A stretch of DNA of 64,000 nucleotides from Shewanella fodinae (GCF_014651955.1 NZ_BMXW01000002.1:186760-250759); one strand, 5' to 3'; counted from the first letter of the stretch, positions 45,600 through 58,341 are shown. Made by a program: numbers and translations. Notes: generated from the letters alone by a model not told the origin.

Positions 45600-45880
45600 A
45601 AATCTTACATCATATCTGCAGCTCGCCGTCAGAAAGCAATGCCCTCGCCTGCGCGTTGAGATTTGTTGGACCCAAGGATACGCTGTTGCTGGCAGGGAAT
45701 GCGGTTACCGCTGCGTTGCTGCCGCATTGGCTTAATGCGATGGATGGATATGATCTTTGTTTGATGAAGGCTGATGTGGAAGCCAGAGGATTAATGACTC
45801 AGTTAACGCGTTTTCGGCAAATTGATTATGCGGAATTTGTGGCGCTGACATTAACACATCATAAAGTAATCTCGTGGTAA
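45596..45880 (+). CDS. tusB: Sulfurtransferase complex subunit TusB
   Basis: A 94-aa DsrH-like subunit, third gene of the tus operon. Start is TTG at 45596, overlapping the tusC stop by four bases. [23 protein letters not shown] is characteristic. Its end overlaps the possible GTG start of tusE. Confidence 0.92.
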   Translation: MKILHHICSSPSESNALACALRFVGPKDTLLLAGNAVTAALLPHWLNAMDGYDLCLMKADVEARGLMTQLTRFRQIDYAEFVALTLTHHKVISW

Positions 45881-45882
45881 TT

Positions 45883-46212
45883 ATGATCGAATTTAATGGA
45901 AAACAGATAGCGACTGATACTCAGGGGTATTTATTGGATGTCAATGACTGGGAACCGGCGTTAGCACCTATCATTGCCGATGGCGAACAGATATTGCTTA
46001 CTGATGCGCACTGGGAAGTGATTAATTTTGTTAGAGAGTTTTATCTAGAGTATAAGACCAGTCCGGCGATCCGAGTGCTTGTTAAGGCGATAGGACAAAA
46101 GCTTGGGCCTGATAAAGGTAATTCAAAATACCTCTATACCCTCTTTCCTATCGGACCAGCCAAACAGGCCACCAAGATTGCAGGTCTGCCAAAACCAGCC
46201 AAGTGTATCTAA
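45883..46212 (+). CDS. tusE: Sulfurtransferase TusE (DsrC family)
   Basis: Takes sulfur from TusBCD and passes it to MnmA. The 109-aa protein has the DsrC C-terminal arm ending [19 protein letters not shown], with the conserved penultimate cysteine; E. coli TusE ends PKPVKCI. ATG 45883 is chosen over GTG 45874, which lies in the tusB end, since MIEFNGKQI aligns with E. coli MLIFEGKEI. Two bases separate it from tusB. Confidence 0.93.
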   Translation: MIEFNGKQIATDTQGYLLDVNDWEPALAPIIADGEQILLTDAHWEVINFVREFYLEYKTSPAIRVLVKAIGQKLGPDKGNSKYLYTLFPIGPAKQATKIAGLPKPAKCI

Positions 46213-46225
46213 CAATCAAATGACA

Positions 46226-46255
46226 AAAAGCCCCTGTAGCAGGGGCTTTTTTACA
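46226..46255. terminator. Bidirectional terminator between tusE and the serS unit
   Basis: AAAAGCCCCT pairs with AGGGGCTTTT around GTAGC, a 10-bp stem with Ts on both sides. It can serve tusE on the plus strand and the serS-small-protein unit on the minus strand. Confidence 0.92.
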
Positions 46256-46373
46256 CAAGATGTTGATAAACCAAAATGGCGGCTTTCCCTATCGTTGCCA
46301 GTGCCAACACCGTAAAAACGGCTATCACGGCCACATAAGTCAGCCAGCGCAGATAGCGCCCGCTATTATTCAT
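46251..46373 (-). CDS. Small single-pass membrane protein (40 aa) downstream of serS
   Basis: From ATG 46373 the minus strand encodes 40 residues: MNNSGRYLRWLTYVAVIAVF and then TVLALATIGKAAILVYQHLV. It has a basic N-terminus, one clear membrane segment (about residues 11-27) and a short tail. CAGGG lies before the start, 15 bases after the serS stop, and the stop is at the edge of the terminator, so it is in the serS transcript. I do not recognise a family; it is a candidate undescribed small protein. Confidence 0.6.
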   Translation of the reverse strand: MNNSGRYLRWLTYVAVIAVFTVLALATIGKAAILVYQHLV

Positions 46374-46388
46374 ATATGACCCTGAAAA

Positions 46389-47690
<1,302 letters not shown>

Positions 47691-47693
47691 TTA

Positions 47694-48068
47694 TTAAACG
47701 CGTGAAAAAATCAGTTGCTGCCCTAGGAATACCATCAACAGACAGATCCCCAGATTCAACACCACATTTAAAAATGCCTTGAGCCATTCACCGCCCTGGA
47801 TCAGCAGCAAGGTTTCATTAGAGAACGTGGAAAAGGTGGTCAGTGCTCCGAGAAAACCAACACCGATCAGCGCTTTTATCTCCGGACTGACGTGGCTCAA
47901 CTGCCCCAGTGCGAAGACGACTCCCATCAGAAAAGAGCCAAGTACATTAACTGTCAGTGTACCAAAAGGAAATGCACTGCCAAATAGCTGGATCATAAAT
48001 AACGAAATAAGATTGCGTAAAACAGCGCCAGTTGCGCCGCCAAGTGCGACCCACAATAGATTATTCAT
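47694..48068 (-). CDS. crcB: Fluoride efflux channel CrcB/FluC
   Basis: Dual-topology fluoride channel of four membrane segments. The 124-aa protein has [13 protein letters not shown] near the start, the central NVLGSFLMG, and the key [15 protein letters not shown], where the Phe box and the sodium site are expected. ATG 48068 overlaps the rarA stop by 8 bases, so translation is coupled; a longer frame from 48143 would overlap rarA substantially and is rejected. There is no fluoride riboswitch upstream, as the gene lies in an operon. Confidence 0.93.
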   Translation of the reverse strand: MNNLLWVALGGATGAVLRNLISLFMIQLFGSAFPFGTLTVNVLGSFLMGVVFALGQLSHVSPEIKALIGVGFLGALTTFSTFSNETLLLIQGGEWLKAFLNVVLNLGICLLMVFLGQQLIFSRV

Positions 48069-49392
48069 AACGTTTGCGCTCGCTGTGCAAATCGAGTAAC
48101 TGTAATTGTTGTAATTTGTCGGCCATGCGTTTTTCAAAACCACGCTCGCTTGGGTGATAAAAGCGAGTGTTTTTCAACGCTTCCGGAAAATAGTTTTCAC
48201 CAGCGGCGTAAGCATTGGGTTCGTCGTGGGCATAGCGGTACTCTTTCCCTGCGCCCAACTCTTCCAACAATTTTGTCGGGGCATTTCTCAGATGCATCGG
48301 CACTGCTTCATTACCGCTTTCTCTGGCTAATTGCCGAGCCGCTTTAAATGCGGTGTATACTGCATTGCTTTTAGGGGCTAGCGCCAGATAAACGATGGCC
48401 TGAGCTATGGCACGTTCGCCCTCAGCTGGTCCAACACGGTGGAAGCAATCCCAAGCATTTAAGGCGACAGTCATCGCTGTAGGATCGGCGTTACCAACAT
48501 CTTCTGAAGCAATCGCCAATAACCTCCGTCCAACATATAGCGGATCACAACCACCTTCCAGCATTCTGCAATACCAGTAAAGCGCTGCGTCAGGTGCAGA
48601 ACCGCGGATAGATTTATGTACCGCGGAGATCAGGTCGTAATACTGATCGCCATTTTTATCAAAACGTGCCAGCTGTTGCCCCGATACCTGTACCAACAAT
48701 TCCTCTGAGAATTCGCCGCCATCAGGCAACATATCACTCATCAGTTCCAGTAGGTTCAGCGCCTTACGGCCATCACCATCGGCGACATTCGCCAGTTGGG
48801 ATAACACACTTGCGGGTATGGTGAGTTGACGTTTTCCCAGACCACGTTCGTTATCGGTTAGCGCTCGCTGCACCAGCTCGGCAATTTCTGTATCAGCCAG
48901 TTTATTGATCAGATAAACCCTGACTCTGGACAATAACGCATTATTGATTTCAAACGATGGATTTTCGGTGGTTGCACCAATAAAAATCACGGTGCCATCT
49001 TCAATAAACGGCAGAAAAGCGTCTTGCTGACTTTTATTGAAACGATGTACTTCATCCACAAACAACAACGTGCGTTGCCCACGCGATTGCGCCACATTCT
49101 GTGCGTGTTCAATTGCTGCTCGGATTTCTTTCACGCCAGATGTGACCGCTGAAATTCTTTCAACATGGGCGTTGGTGTACTGCGCTATCAGTTCTGCCAG
49201 TGTGGTTTTGCCAGTTCCTGGTGGCCCCCACAACATCATCGAATGGGCTTTGCCAGCTTCCAACGCCTTACGTAGTGGTTGACCTTCACCTAATAAATGC
49301 TTTTGGCCGATATAATCTGCCAATGCCGTTGGCCGCATTCTCGCGGCCAAAGGGCGGAAGTCCGGCGCAAAATCAAAACTCATACTTGGCAT
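48061..49392 (-). CDS. rarA: Replication-associated recombination protein A (AAA+ ATPase)
   Basis: Clamp-loader-like ATPase acting at stalled replication forks (formerly MgsA/YcaJ). The 443-aa protein has Walker A GPPGTGKT with K62, Walker [13 protein letters not shown], sensor [17 protein letters not shown], and a C-terminal tetramerisation region with [12 protein letters not shown] and [14 protein letters not shown]. Starts at ATG 49392 or 49383 (MSFDF). It lies 3 bases after lolA and overlaps crcB, so ftsK-lolA-rarA-crcB form one run; lolA-rarA-serS are neighbours in E. coli too. Confidence 0.95.
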   Translation of the reverse strand: MPSMSFDFAPDFRPLAARMRPTALADYIGQKHLLGEGQPLRKALEAGKAHSMMLWGPPGTGKTTLAELIAQYTNAHVERISAVTSGVKEIRAAIEHAQNVAQSRGQRTLLFVDEVHRFNKSQQDAFLPFIEDGTVIFIGATTENPSFEINNALLSRVRVYLINKLADTEIAELVQRALTDNERGLGKRQLTIPASVLSQLANVADGDGRKALNLLELMSDMLPDGGEFSEELLVQVSGQQLARFDKNGDQYYDLISAVHKSIRGSAPDAALYWYCRMLEGGCDPLYVGRRLLAIASEDVGNADPTAMTVALNAWDCFHRVGPAEGERAIAQAIVYLALAPKSNAVYTAFKAARQLARESGNEAVPMHLRNAPTKLLEELGAGKEYRYAHDEPNAYAAGENYFPEALKNTRFYHPSERGFEKRMADKLQQLQLLDLHSERKRYE

Positions 49393-49395
49393 GGG

Positions 49396-50013
49396 TTACT
49401 GGCCATCATGTGGACGTTGATCATCCACAGACACCCCTTCAGGAGGCGTGAATGAAAACAATGTGTTGTCTTCATTGGTTAATGACTGCTGGTTGGACAG
49501 TTCAAAGACACTGTTATTGCCTTGAGTATCATCGAGACTGAGCCGCGTCAATGTATTGCCATCAAAACACACTTCAACCTGTTGTATGCCAGTATCGGCA
49601 GCCTTGGGCAGAATATCAAAACACTTACCTTTGGCGCGTATAGTAAATTTGGCCCAGGTGCTTTTATCGCGATGTACTAATAAGGTGATTGGCGACGCCG
49701 CAATCGCATCTCGCAGCCCCAGGACACTGACTTCTTCGGCAAAGGGATTATAAATCCATACATCTTTGCCATCTGCGACAATCAATGACTCGTCTGGCTG
49801 TGTGAGATGCCAGTAAAAACGATTGGGCTGAGACAACGCTAAGGTTCCGCTACCCGACTGAATTTGCTTACCATTTATATCTGTGACCGTCTGGGTAAAA
49901 CTGGCTTTTAACGCCGGATTAGCATCCAGTTTGACTTTAAGCGTCTGCTCCGCGGTTTGTGCCTGCGCCTGCATGCAGGTCAACAGCAAGGCAGACAACA
50001 ACAATTTTTTCAT
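49396..50013 (-). CDS. lolA: Outer-membrane lipoprotein carrier protein LolA
   Basis: Periplasmic chaperone that carries lipoproteins from LolCDE to LolB. The 205-aa protein has a signal peptide (MKKLLLSALLLTCMQAQA-QTAEQ) and the LolA fold with ALSQPNRFYWHLTQPDESLIVADGKDVWIYNPFAEEV. ATG 50013 is chosen because GAGG lies 5 bases upstream; a TTG directly before would add one residue. Located between ftsK and rarA. Confidence 0.95.
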   Translation of the reverse strand: MKKLLLSALLLTCMQAQAQTAEQTLKVKLDANPALKASFTQTVTDINGKQIQSGSGTLALSQPNRFYWHLTQPDESLIVADGKDVWIYNPFAEEVSVLGLRDAIAASPITLLVHRDKSTWAKFTIRAKGKCFDILPKAADTGIQQVEVCFDGNTLTRLSLDDTQGNNSVFELSNQQSLTNEDNTLFSFTPPEGVSVDDQRPHDGQ

Positions 50014-50031
50014 CAATACCTCTATAATTGC

Positions 50032-52536
50032 TTATCTTGGTGGCGGCGCGAGAACTTCACGGTTGCCATTGTGGCCCTGCGCGCTAACAACGCCCTGCAT
50101 CTCCATTTGCTCGATGATTCGGGCAGCACGGTTGTAACCAATTTTGAATTTTCGTTGCACGCTGGAGATGGAACCACGACGGGTTTCGGTTACAAAAGCC
50201 ACAGCTTCATCATAAAGCTCATCAAATTCTTCATCACCAGCCTCAGCCGCCTCACCAGGCAACAAGACCTGTTCACCGTCGCTGGAGCCTTGTAAAATCT
50301 CTTCAATATACTGTGGCTTACCGCGGGCATGCCAATCCGCGACAACGTTGTGTACTTCGTCATCACCGATAAAAGCACCATGAACACGAATAGGCACACC
50401 TGTTCCTGGTGGCAGATATAACATATCCCCCATCCCCAACAGCGTTTCCGCGCCTTGCTGATCGAGAATGGTCCGAGAGTCAATACGCGAAGACACTTGG
50501 AAGGCGATGCGGGTTGGAATGTTCGCTTTAATCAGGCCGGTTATCACATCAACCGACGGCCTTTGTGTCGCCAAAATCAGGTGGATGCCTGCCGCTCGGG
50601 CCTTTTGCGCGATACGGGCGATCAACTCTTCCACTTTTTTACCGACAATCATCATCATATCGGCAAATTCATCAACCACCACCACAATTGATGGTAGTTT
50701 ATCCAACTCATCTGGGGCTTCCTGCATGCTCTGCCCTTCTCGCCATAAAGGATCGAGTAAAGGTTCTCCCGCGGCTTTTGCTTCTGCGACTTTAGCGTTA
50801 TAACCCTTGAGGTTACGCACACCAACAGCAGACATTAGCTTGTAGCGGCGCTCCATTTCGCCGACACACCAACGCAGAGCATTGGCGGCTTCCTTCATAT
50901 CGGTAACGACTTCACATAATAGATGCGGGATCCCTTCATAAACAGAAAGTTCCAGCATTTTGGGGTCGATCATAATAAAGCGTACATCGTCAGGCCCAGA
51001 CTTATACAGCAAACTGGTGATCATGACGTTTACCCCAACAGACTTACCGGAGCCAGTGGTGCCCGCAACGAGCAAATGGGGCATTCTAGCCAAATCTACG
51101 ACGACAGGTTCACCGGCGATATCCTGCCCAAGCACCATCGTTAGGGTCGATTTGTTGTCTTTGAACGCCTGACAATCGAGAACATCACGCAGGAATACGG
51201 TTTCACGGAACTTATTTGGCAACTCCAGTCCAACATATGCTTTCCCCGGAATAACCTCGACCACACGTACGCTTTCAGCTAACAATGACCGTGCTAAGTC
51301 TTTGGATAGGTTTGAAATTTTTGAAGCTTTTATCCCTGGAGCCAGCTCTAACTCAAAACGGGTGATCACGGGGCCAGGATAAACACCAACGACTTTGGCT
51401 TCAATATTAAAGTCAGCCAGTTTCAGTTCTACTAATCGCGCTACCTGCTGTAACTCCTCCTCTGAAATCGGATTTTTCTTACGATCAGGCACGTTTAGCA
51501 AATCAACGCTTGGCAACGGCTCCATCGCTTTTTTAGGGGTGTCAGGCACCTGTCCTGGCAACACGATAATGCCATTTTCCACTCGGGCTTTTTGTGATTG
51601 CAGCTGTTGCCGCTTGGCCTTTGCCGCTGAGACATTATCGTTAACTGGAGAGACTGCGAAAATGTCATCATCACTAAGTTCATCTTGTGAATGTTCAGCA
51701 AAATGGATCAGTGGCTCCACTCTGCCATGTTCTTCTTCGGTGTTATCAATAGCCGCCTTTTTACGAAATCGTGCTAGTAGTTTACGTGGTTGGGTGTACG
51801 GCTCACCGTCATCTTCATCATCGTCATTTTCAGCAACGTCAGCAGTGTCTGCTTCGTTGTCTCGGCGCTGTCGGTATTTATCTACAACCGACATAAAACC
51901 CTGTGTGTCATCGCTATCGCCACGGCGCTGGAACCATTGAGGGAAATGCCAAAGTTTTTTCAGGCACCACAAGGTTGAAAGTCCCAGCATTTCAGCAATG
52001 GTTATCCAACTGATGCCCGTCATCAACGTAAAGCCCGCACCAACAAAACACAGCAATAATAAGGTAGTACCTAACTGATTAAAGTACGGTAACATCCCTT
52101 GCCAAATAACATCACCAGCAACGCCTCCGGCAGAGAATTCATAGATGTCATCGGCATTCATGCTGGCAATGGCGGCAAGACTCAGCATCATCAGCAAAAA
52201 ACCCACCAACCGCAGACCAACGGAAAAATAGTCGATGTCACTCAGTTGGTGTGAGCGCTTAAACAGCAACCAGCCCGTTGCGGCAATAACGATCGGCAGT
52301 ACAAAGGCGGTATAGCCAAAAAAATAGAACAGCACATCAGCGATCCAAGCGCCAACCTTCCCTGTCAGGTTGCTCACTGTGCCCTGAAAATTAGTTTGGC
52401 TCCAGCCAGGATCACTCGGATTGAAACTGCTAAGTGCCAGCAATACGTAGACTGCCAACATGCAGCAAAGGATAAGTCCGCCTTCTTGGAGACGCTGCAA
52501 CCCACTGAGGGTTCTGACGCTTTTTCCCTGAGACAA
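50032..52536 (-). CDS. ftsK: DNA translocase FtsK
   Basis: Septal motor that clears chromosome dimers and activates XerCD at dif. The 834-aa protein has an N-terminal domain of four membrane segments (about 20-190), a short acidic linker (about 230-340), the alpha-beta RecA-like motor with Walker [11 protein letters not shown] (K498) and Walker [14 protein letters not shown], and the gamma winged helix ([39 protein letters not shown]) that reads KOPS. The linker is much shorter than in E. coli (1329 aa). The TTG at 52536 is chosen as start because GGAAG lies 8 bases upstream and [15 protein letters not shown] is the usual Shewanella-type N-terminus; TTG 52557 is an alternative. Confidence 0.93.
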   Translation of the reverse strand: MSQGKSVRTLSGLQRLQEGGLILCCMLAVYVLLALSSFNPSDPGWSQTNFQGTVSNLTGKVGAWIADVLFYFFGYTAFVLPIVIAATGWLLFKRSHQLSDIDYFSVGLRLVGFLLMMLSLAAIASMNADDIYEFSAGGVAGDVIWQGMLPYFNQLGTTLLLLCFVGAGFTLMTGISWITIAEMLGLSTLWCLKKLWHFPQWFQRRGDSDDTQGFMSVVDKYRQRRDNEADTADVAENDDDEDDGEPYTQPRKLLARFRKKAAIDNTEEEHGRVEPLIHFAEHSQDELSDDDIFAVSPVNDNVSAAKAKRQQLQSQKARVENGIIVLPGQVPDTPKKAMEPLPSVDLLNVPDRKKNPISEEELQQVARLVELKLADFNIEAKVVGVYPGPVITRFELELAPGIKASKISNLSKDLARSLLAESVRVVEVIPGKAYVGLELPNKFRETVFLRDVLDCQAFKDNKSTLTMVLGQDIAGEPVVVDLARMPHLLVAGTTGSGKSVGVNVMITSLLYKSGPDDVRFIMIDPKMLELSVYEGIPHLLCEVVTDMKEAANALRWCVGEMERRYKLMSAVGVRNLKGYNAKVAEAKAAGEPLLDPLWREGQSMQEAPDELDKLPSIVVVVDEFADMMMIVGKKVEELIARIAQKARAAGIHLILATQRPSVDVITGLIKANIPTRIAFQVSSRIDSRTILDQQGAETLLGMGDMLYLPPGTGVPIRVHGAFIGDDEVHNVVADWHARGKPQYIEEILQGSSDGEQVLLPGEAAEAGDEEFDELYDEAVAFVTETRRGSISSVQRKFKIGYNRAARIIEQMEMQGVVSAQGHNGNREVLAPPPR

Positions 52537-52683
52537 ATGAAACTTCCATCTGAACAAATACGAATGGCACTTAAGATACCAGAATCTGTTTGAATGTGCA
52601 GTGCCATCAACAAGATATGCATCAACAGTTAATTCACTGGTACAGCTGCGGTTAAGCCAGCCATTTTAGTTGCGTTATAAACT

Positions 52684-52713
52684 AAAACAGCCGGGTCAAA
52701 TCCCGGCTGTTTT
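52684..52713 (-). terminator. Terminator of lrp
   Basis: A 12-bp stem (AAAACAGCCGGG with CCCGGCTGTTTT) and a 6-nt loop, with Ts on the minus strand. Confidence 0.88.
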
Positions 52714-52723
52714 ATCATTAATA

Positions 52724-53215
52724 TCAGGCAGAAATTGCGATACGGTTGGTTTGCTTAACTTCTTCCATTACCACATACGTTCTGGTATCAGACACAGATG
52801 GCAATTTCAATAAGGTTTCCCCCAACAACTTGCGGTAAGCCGACATATCTGACACGCGAGTTTTTAACAAATAGTCAAAATCACCAGAGACCAGATGGCA
52901 TTCCTGAATATCGTCCAATAACTGTACTGCGCGGTTAAATTTGTCGAACACTTCCGGAGTGTCACGCGTTAGCGTAATCTCTACAAATATCAACAGTGAC
53001 GCATCCACATAGTGCGGATTAACCAATGCCGTATAACCACTAATAAAGCCCTGTTTCTCAAGTCTTTTTACCCTTTCAAGGCAAGGGGTTGGACTCAACC
53101 CTACGCGCTTGGATAATTCAACATTGGAAATGCGGCCGTCGTTCTGAAGTTCTATAAGTATGTTGCGATCAATACGATCGAGATCTTTAATGGAATTTTT
53201 TTTATTATCAGCCAT
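52724..53215 (-). CDS. lrp: Leucine-responsive regulatory protein
   Basis: Global regulator of amino acid metabolism of the Lrp/AsnC family. The 163-aa protein has the N-terminal HTH DRIDRNILIELQNDGRISNVELSKRVGLSPTPCLERVKRLEKQGFI and the C-terminal RAM domain. Length and sequence fit E. coli Lrp (164). It is divergent from the alanine dehydrogenase gene ald across 178 bp, consistent with control of ald by this Lrp, an arrangement seen elsewhere. Confidence 0.95.
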   Translation of the reverse strand: MADNKKNSIKDLDRIDRNILIELQNDGRISNVELSKRVGLSPTPCLERVKRLEKQGFISGYTALVNPHYVDASLLIFVEITLTRDTPEVFDKFNRAVQLLDDIQECHLVSGDFDYLLKTRVSDMSAYRKLLGETLLKLPSVSDTRTYVVMEEVKQTNRIAISA

Positions 53216-53393
53216 GTTTTTAACCTTGTTTTATTTCTAAAACGGTTTTTTATGTTGCGTATGTTAAAAGTTTAGCAGCATAAACTGCATAAGCCAGACT
53301 ATACTAGACGTTCCTGACTGTTTAGTGTCAGGTACGCAATTATAACAAATATCCTACTCCCGTATCTGGGAAAATTTATGTTGAGGCTCAAAA

Positions 53394-54509
53394 ATGAAGA
53401 TTGGTATTCCAAAAGAGATAAAAAACCATGAATACCGGGTTGGCATGGTGCCGTCATCCGTACGAGAACTGACGATGCAAGGCCATGAGGTATATATAGA
53501 AAAGAATGCGGGTCTTGGCATTGGATTTACTGACGACGACTATACTGCAGCGGGTGCTTCTATCCTAGATACCGCTGCGGAAGTGTTCGCCATTGCTGAA
53601 ATGGTGGTAAAAGTAAAAGAACCGCTTGCTATTGAACGTGCGATGTTACGACACGATCAGATCCTGTTTACCTACTTGCATCTTGCGCCAGATTTGGCAC
53701 AAACCGAAGATTTGCTCAAGAGCGGTGCTGTATGTATTGCTTATGAAACCGTGACTGATGCCAAAGGTGGCTTACCGTTATTGGCACCTATGTCAGAAGT
53801 TGCTGGCCGCATGTCAATTCAGGCGGGTGCTATGGCACTTGAAAAATCTCACGGCGGCCGTGGCATGTTACTCGGTGGTGTACCTGGCGTGGAGCCCGCT
53901 AAAGTAGTGATTATTGGCGGCGGTATGGTGGGCACCAATGCCGCGCAAATTGCGATTGGCATGGGCGCGGATGTGACGGTATTGGATCGCTCTGTTGATG
54001 CATTGCGACGTCTTAACATGCAGTTTGGTTCAGCGGTTAAAGCGGTCTATTCCACTGCTGATGCCATCGAACGCCATGTTCTAGAAGCCGACTTGGTCAT
54101 CGGTGGGGTGTTGATCCCTGGCGCTCAGACACCAAAACTGGTTACCAAAGAGATGGTCAAACGGATGAAACCTGGCAGTGCTATTGTTGACGTGGCAATT
54201 GATCAGGGTGGATGTGTCGAAACGTCCCACGCGACTACTCACCAAGATCCCACCTATATTGTGGACGATGTGGTGCATTATTGCGTTGCTAATATGCCCG
54301 GCGCCGTTGCCAGAACATCCACCTTTGCATTGAATAATGCCACCCTGCCCTACATTTTAAAATTGGCTCGTATGGGGTACAAGGAAGCGTTGTTGGATGA
54401 CAAACATCTGTTAGCAGGCCTTAACGTAATGCACGGTAAATTGACCTGCAAGGAAGTGGCTGAATCGCACGGTTTGGCGTACACAGCACCTACTAGCCTG
54501 TTACAATAA
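53394..54509 (+). CDS. ald: Alanine dehydrogenase
   Basis: NAD-dependent interconversion of L-alanine and pyruvate plus ammonia. The 371-aa protein starts MKIGIPKEIKNHEYRVGMVP. Catalytic residues K75 (VKVKEP) and H96 (YLHLAPD) are visible, the nucleotide motif is VIIGGGMVGTNAAQIAIGMGADVTVLD, and the C-terminal active-site loop VDVAIDQGG is intact. It is divergent from lrp, with an Lrp-like palindrome AGCAGCATAAACTGC in the shared region near 53276. Confidence 0.97.
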   Translation: MKIGIPKEIKNHEYRVGMVPSSVRELTMQGHEVYIEKNAGLGIGFTDDDYTAAGASILDTAAEVFAIAEMVVKVKEPLAIERAMLRHDQILFTYLHLAPDLAQTEDLLKSGAVCIAYETVTDAKGGLPLLAPMSEVAGRMSIQAGAMALEKSHGGRGMLLGGVPGVEPAKVVIIGGGMVGTNAAQIAIGMGADVTVLDRSVDALRRLNMQFGSAVKAVYSTADAIERHVLEADLVIGGVLIPGAQTPKLVTKEMVKRMKPGSAIVDVAIDQGGCVETSHATTHQDPTYIVDDVVHYCVANMPGAVARTSTFALNNATLPYILKLARMGYKEALLDDKHLLAGLNVMHGKLTCKEVAESHGLAYTAPTSLLQ

Positions 54510-54531
54510 TCTGGCAGTCTTAATGAAATCG

Positions 54532-54555
54532 AAGGAGCCTGCTGGCTCCTTTTTT
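54532..54555 (+). terminator. Intrinsic terminator after ald
   Basis: AAGGAGCC (54532-54539) pairs with GGCTCCTT (54544-54551), followed by Ts. Confidence 0.88.
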
Positions 54556-54564
54556 ATCGATTGA

Positions 54565-55608
<1,044 letters not shown>

Positions 55609-55622
55609 GCCTTCTGGCAAGA

Positions 55623-55650
55623 AAAAACCGGCAAACTAATGCCGGTTTTT
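55623..55650. terminator. Bidirectional terminator between trxB and bax
   Basis: AAAAACCGGC pairs with GCCGGTTTTT around AAACTAAT; both strands give a T run. Confidence 0.92.
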
Positions 55651-55667
55651 TTGTGCTTGGAGAGCCG

Positions 55668-56495
55668 TCATACAGCACTGCTAACGCCGTTATTGTCGTC
55701 CAAATATTCCTGATTATGGCGCAGCATATCCAACAATTCATCAATGTAGGCGTCCTGCCGCTCCGAATAATTTACCAGACCATAAACCAGTTTTTCAGCA
55801 CTGAGAGGTTCCTTTTGTGCCCGCAAATCAGCGCGAATTGAGCGGAATAAGCCATATGCAGCGTTAGAGTTCAAATTGCGCATGTAGGAAGCCACCGAGT
55901 CTTCAACACTATTGAACACCGCAACTTCATGAACCTGACCTTGCCCACGTGACTGTGGCACCAGACCACAGCCCTCTTTAAAGCACCACTGACCAAAAAA
56001 GTTGAAACCTTCTTTGGCAAAACGCGATGCGCCCCAACCTGACTCATTAGCCGCCTGGATTAACACCATGGACTCAGGAATGACATCAACCCGTCGCAGC
56101 AAACTCCGTAGACTTGCAGCATCAATATTGCGGATAGCATATTCATATTTATCCGCCAGCTTATGTACCCGATACACTTCCGCGTCATCAAGTACATTGT
56201 GATTTTTCAGATGATTCTGCACCTGCAGCAGAAAGCGCCTTTCCTCTGTAATAATGCGGTTTTGTTTTTTTACCGCCGGGCGCAGGAAATCAAAAAATGC
56301 CTGCTTCTTAGCACTCACATCATCAAATGCACTGAAGTCAGGGATCAGGTTAACACCCAACCGGTTTTTCTTTACTAGGGGTGCCCCTATGTCATTTTGC
56401 TCAGCCACAGGAATGAAGATGACCCGTAGTGTCAATACCGCAAGAATGACCACGGCCATAGCCAGAATAGATGAGCCTAAGCGACCTGTTCTCAA
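55668..56495 (-). CDS. bax: Bax family glucosaminidase-domain protein
   Basis: Predicted N-acetylglucosaminidase of the Bax/FlgJ-like family acting on peptidoglycan in the periplasm. The 275-aa protein has an N-terminal membrane helix (MAVVILAVLTLRVIF), a helical spacer, then the domain with catalytic-type E in LIQAANESGWGASRFAKEGFNFFGQWCF and a C-terminal VEDSVASYMRNLNSN...YS. TTG 56495 is chosen because AAGGAGG lies 4 bases before it and the length matches E. coli Bax (274). It is convergent with trxB. Confidence 0.9.
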   Translation of the reverse strand: MRTGRLGSSILAMAVVILAVLTLRVIFIPVAEQNDIGAPLVKKNRLGVNLIPDFSAFDDVSAKKQAFFDFLRPAVKKQNRIITEERRFLLQVQNHLKNHNVLDDAEVYRVHKLADKYEYAIRNIDAASLRSLLRRVDVIPESMVLIQAANESGWGASRFAKEGFNFFGQWCFKEGCGLVPQSRGQGQVHEVAVFNSVEDSVASYMRNLNSNAAYGLFRSIRADLRAQKEPLSAEKLVYGLVNYSERQDAYIDELLDMLRHNQEYLDDNNGVSSAV

Positions 56496-56591
56496 ACAGC
56501 CTCCTTTGAAAATGACTAATAAACGGAGTTGATTATAAATCAGGCATACGGTTTCACAAAATTTGCGATGTTCCAGAGACCTTTGGTACAT

Positions 56592-56620
56592 AAAAAAAGG
56601 ACGGTTTATACCGTCCTTTT
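56592..56620 (-). terminator. Terminator of the aminotransferase gene
   Basis: AAAAGGACGGT pairs with ACCGTCCTTTT (11-bp stem, 4-nt loop), followed by Ts on the minus strand. Confidence 0.9.
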
Positions 56621-56640
56621 ACAGGAATGTCCTATGCTCG

Positions 56641-57834
56641 CTACAGTACTTTGGCAATTGCTTTACAAATAACCGGAATATTGGTTTTGGTCATCCCCGC
56701 GACACTGATACGACCAGAACCAACAATATAGATAGCAAACTCGTCACGCAGTCTTTCTACCTGAGATTTATTCAGACCCGAAAAGCTGAACATGCCTTTC
56801 TGCTGACAGATAAAGCTAAAATCTTTCTCAACCCCTTCGGCTTTCAGAGTATCAACAAACAGTTGTCGCATTTCAGCAATGCGCTGCCGCATGGTAGTAA
56901 CTTCTTCTAACCACAAGGCTTTTAACTCTGGATCTGTCAACACTGTGCTGACGATTAAGCCACCATGTGCGGGTGGATTGGAATAGTTGGCGCGAATTGT
57001 ACGCTTTACTTGACTGAACGCTTTTTGCGCGGTAGCTGCGTCCTGCGCAACTAGCGTGACTGCACCAATACGTTCATTGTAAAGTCCAAAGTTTTTTGAA
57101 AATGAGTTTGCGACCAACAACTCAGGTACTACTGCTGCAACCGTGCGCAGCCCCAATGCATCTTCTTCAACACCATCACCAAAACCTTGATAGGCGAAAT
57201 CAAACAATGGCACTAGTTGTTTAGCAAAACATAACTGTGCAATTTGAGTCCATTGCGCTGCCGACAGATCAATACCGCTGGGATTATGACAGCAGCCATG
57301 CAGCAATACTAAATCTCCGGTAGTAGCCTGTTGTAGATCTGCAACCATCGCCTCGAAGTTCAGCGACTGATTGGCAGCATCGTAATAACCATATTCTCTA
57401 ATTGAAAGGCCTGCCGCTGCAAAGATGTTTTGATGATTGGCCCAAGTTGGTTTACTGACCCAAATTGTCTTGCTGTTAGTGTTATTAACCACAAATTCAG
57501 CTGCTATTCTCAGCGAGCCGGTACCACCGGGAGCTTGAGCTGTTACCGCTAATCCTTCTTTGACAATTTTACTGTCGGCACCAAAAAGCAGTTCCTGCAC
57601 TACTTTGTTGTATAGCTGCACCCCATCAATACCTAAATAGGTTTTTGATGTTTCGGTATCCAACAATTTCGCTTCAGCGAGTTTCACTGACTTCAGCACG
57701 GGTGTTAGACCAGACTCATCTTTATACACACCTACACCTAAGTTGACTTTTTCCTGGCGCGGATCTTTCTTAAAGGCTTCGGTCAAACCTAATATCGGAT
57801 CGGCTGGTGCTTGACTTATCTGCTGGAAAATCAT
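56641..57834 (-). CDS. Aspartate/aromatic amino acid aminotransferase (class I)
   Basis: PLP-dependent transaminase of the AspC/TyrB group, 397 aa. Features are [21 protein letters not shown], the PLP-phosphate [20 protein letters not shown], the lysine of [16 protein letters not shown] that forms the internal aldimine, and [17 protein letters not shown] [12 protein letters not shown]. Residues do not let me separate AspC from TyrB confidently. Monocistronic. Confidence 0.93.
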   Translation of the reverse strand: MIFQQISQAPADPILGLTEAFKKDPRQEKVNLGVGVYKDESGLTPVLKSVKLAEAKLLDTETSKTYLGIDGVQLYNKVVQELLFGADSKIVKEGLAVTAQAPGGTGSLRIAAEFVVNNTNSKTIWVSKPTWANHQNIFAAAGLSIREYGYYDAANQSLNFEAMVADLQQATTGDLVLLHGCCHNPSGIDLSAAQWTQIAQLCFAKQLVPLFDFAYQGFGDGVEEDALGLRTVAAVVPELLVANSFSKNFGLYNERIGAVTLVAQDAATAQKAFSQVKRTIRANYSNPPAHGGLIVSTVLTDPELKALWLEEVTTMRQRIAEMRQLFVDTLKAEGVEKDFSFICQQKGMFSFSGLNKSQVERLRDEFAIYIVGSGRISVAGMTKTNIPVICKAIAKVL

Positions 57835-58053
57835 GTTTTATACCTGCTTATGACTGGAATTATTGTAGGGCGGAAATCGCTGTATTTATACCACTGGCAG
57901 CGATCTCGAAACAGCTCTATCAATAAATTATGTGAGCAAGCCGCCCAATAAATAAACATTTTTCAAAAAATTATCAAAAAAACTGAATTCAGTATATCAA
58001 TAGTCATTTTTTATTAAAAATACATCAGACAAACGATGGCAGGAGCTATTTTT

Positions 58054-58149
58054 ATGAAATTTATCGCCGATAGTTGTCTATGGATACCCAAGGCTGTACG
58101 CATTGCATACGGAGCGCCTACCTATAATGTGTGGGATCGGCAAGGATAG
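58054..58149 (+). CDS. Possible 31-aa peptide
   Basis: ATG 58054 with AGGAG 8 bases upstream opens a frame of 31 codons (MKFIADSCLWIPKAVRIAYG then APTYNVWDRQG). The ribosome site is good, but the product is unfamiliar and short, and it may be chance or the remnant of a larger gene. Confidence 0.25.
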   Translation: MKFIADSCLWIPKAVRIAYGAPTYNVWDRQG

Positions 58150-58210
58150 AAAAGAAGAAGAGAAAAATTGGGCGTTTAGCTTAAAAATTGCCCAAAAAAT
58201 GTCCCAAAAG

Positions 58211-58243
58211 CAAAACGGGAACCAGTAAGTTACTGATCCCCGT
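58211..58243 (-). terminator. Terminator of tRNA-Ser(GGA)
   Basis: On the minus strand ACGGG ... CAGTAA/TTACTG ... CCCGT forms an interrupted hairpin (58243-58215) followed by TTTT. Confidence 0.65.
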
Positions 58244-58253
58244 CTTTTAATTA

Positions 58254-58341
58254 TGGCGGTGAAGGAGGGAGTCGAACCCTCGATACGTTTCCGTATACAC
58301 ACTTTCCAGGCGTGCTCCTTCGGCCACTCGGACACCTCACC
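58254..58341 (-). tRNA. tRNA-Ser(GGA)
   Basis: An 88-nt class II tRNA: acceptor GGTGAGG, anticodon loop CTGGAAA (anticodon GGA), long variable arm GTATACGG...CGTATC, T arm and encoded CCA. Very close to E. coli serW/serX. Confidence 0.97.

Larger units (their letters stand above)
57835..58253. other. 419-bp region upstream of the aminotransferase and downstream of tRNA-Ser
   Basis: AT-rich. It holds the aminotransferase promoter (minus strand), a possible 31-codon frame (separate entry), and the tRNA-Ser terminator. The stretch around 58170-58210 has the repeated motif GCCCAAAAAA/GTCCCAAAAG, which resembles sequence near tRNA-linked integration sites, but no integrase is present. Confidence 0.4.

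Noticed and set aside
51395..51940. 181-codon serine-rich frame opposite ftsK
   Set aside because: Antisense shadow of the ftsK linker and acidic region; poly-serine is produced by the acidic codons.
58170..58210. GCCCAAAAAA/GTCCCAAAAG repeat as a prophage attachment site beside tRNA-Ser
   Set aside because: No copy of the tRNA end and no integrase are seen; the likeness is only suggestive.
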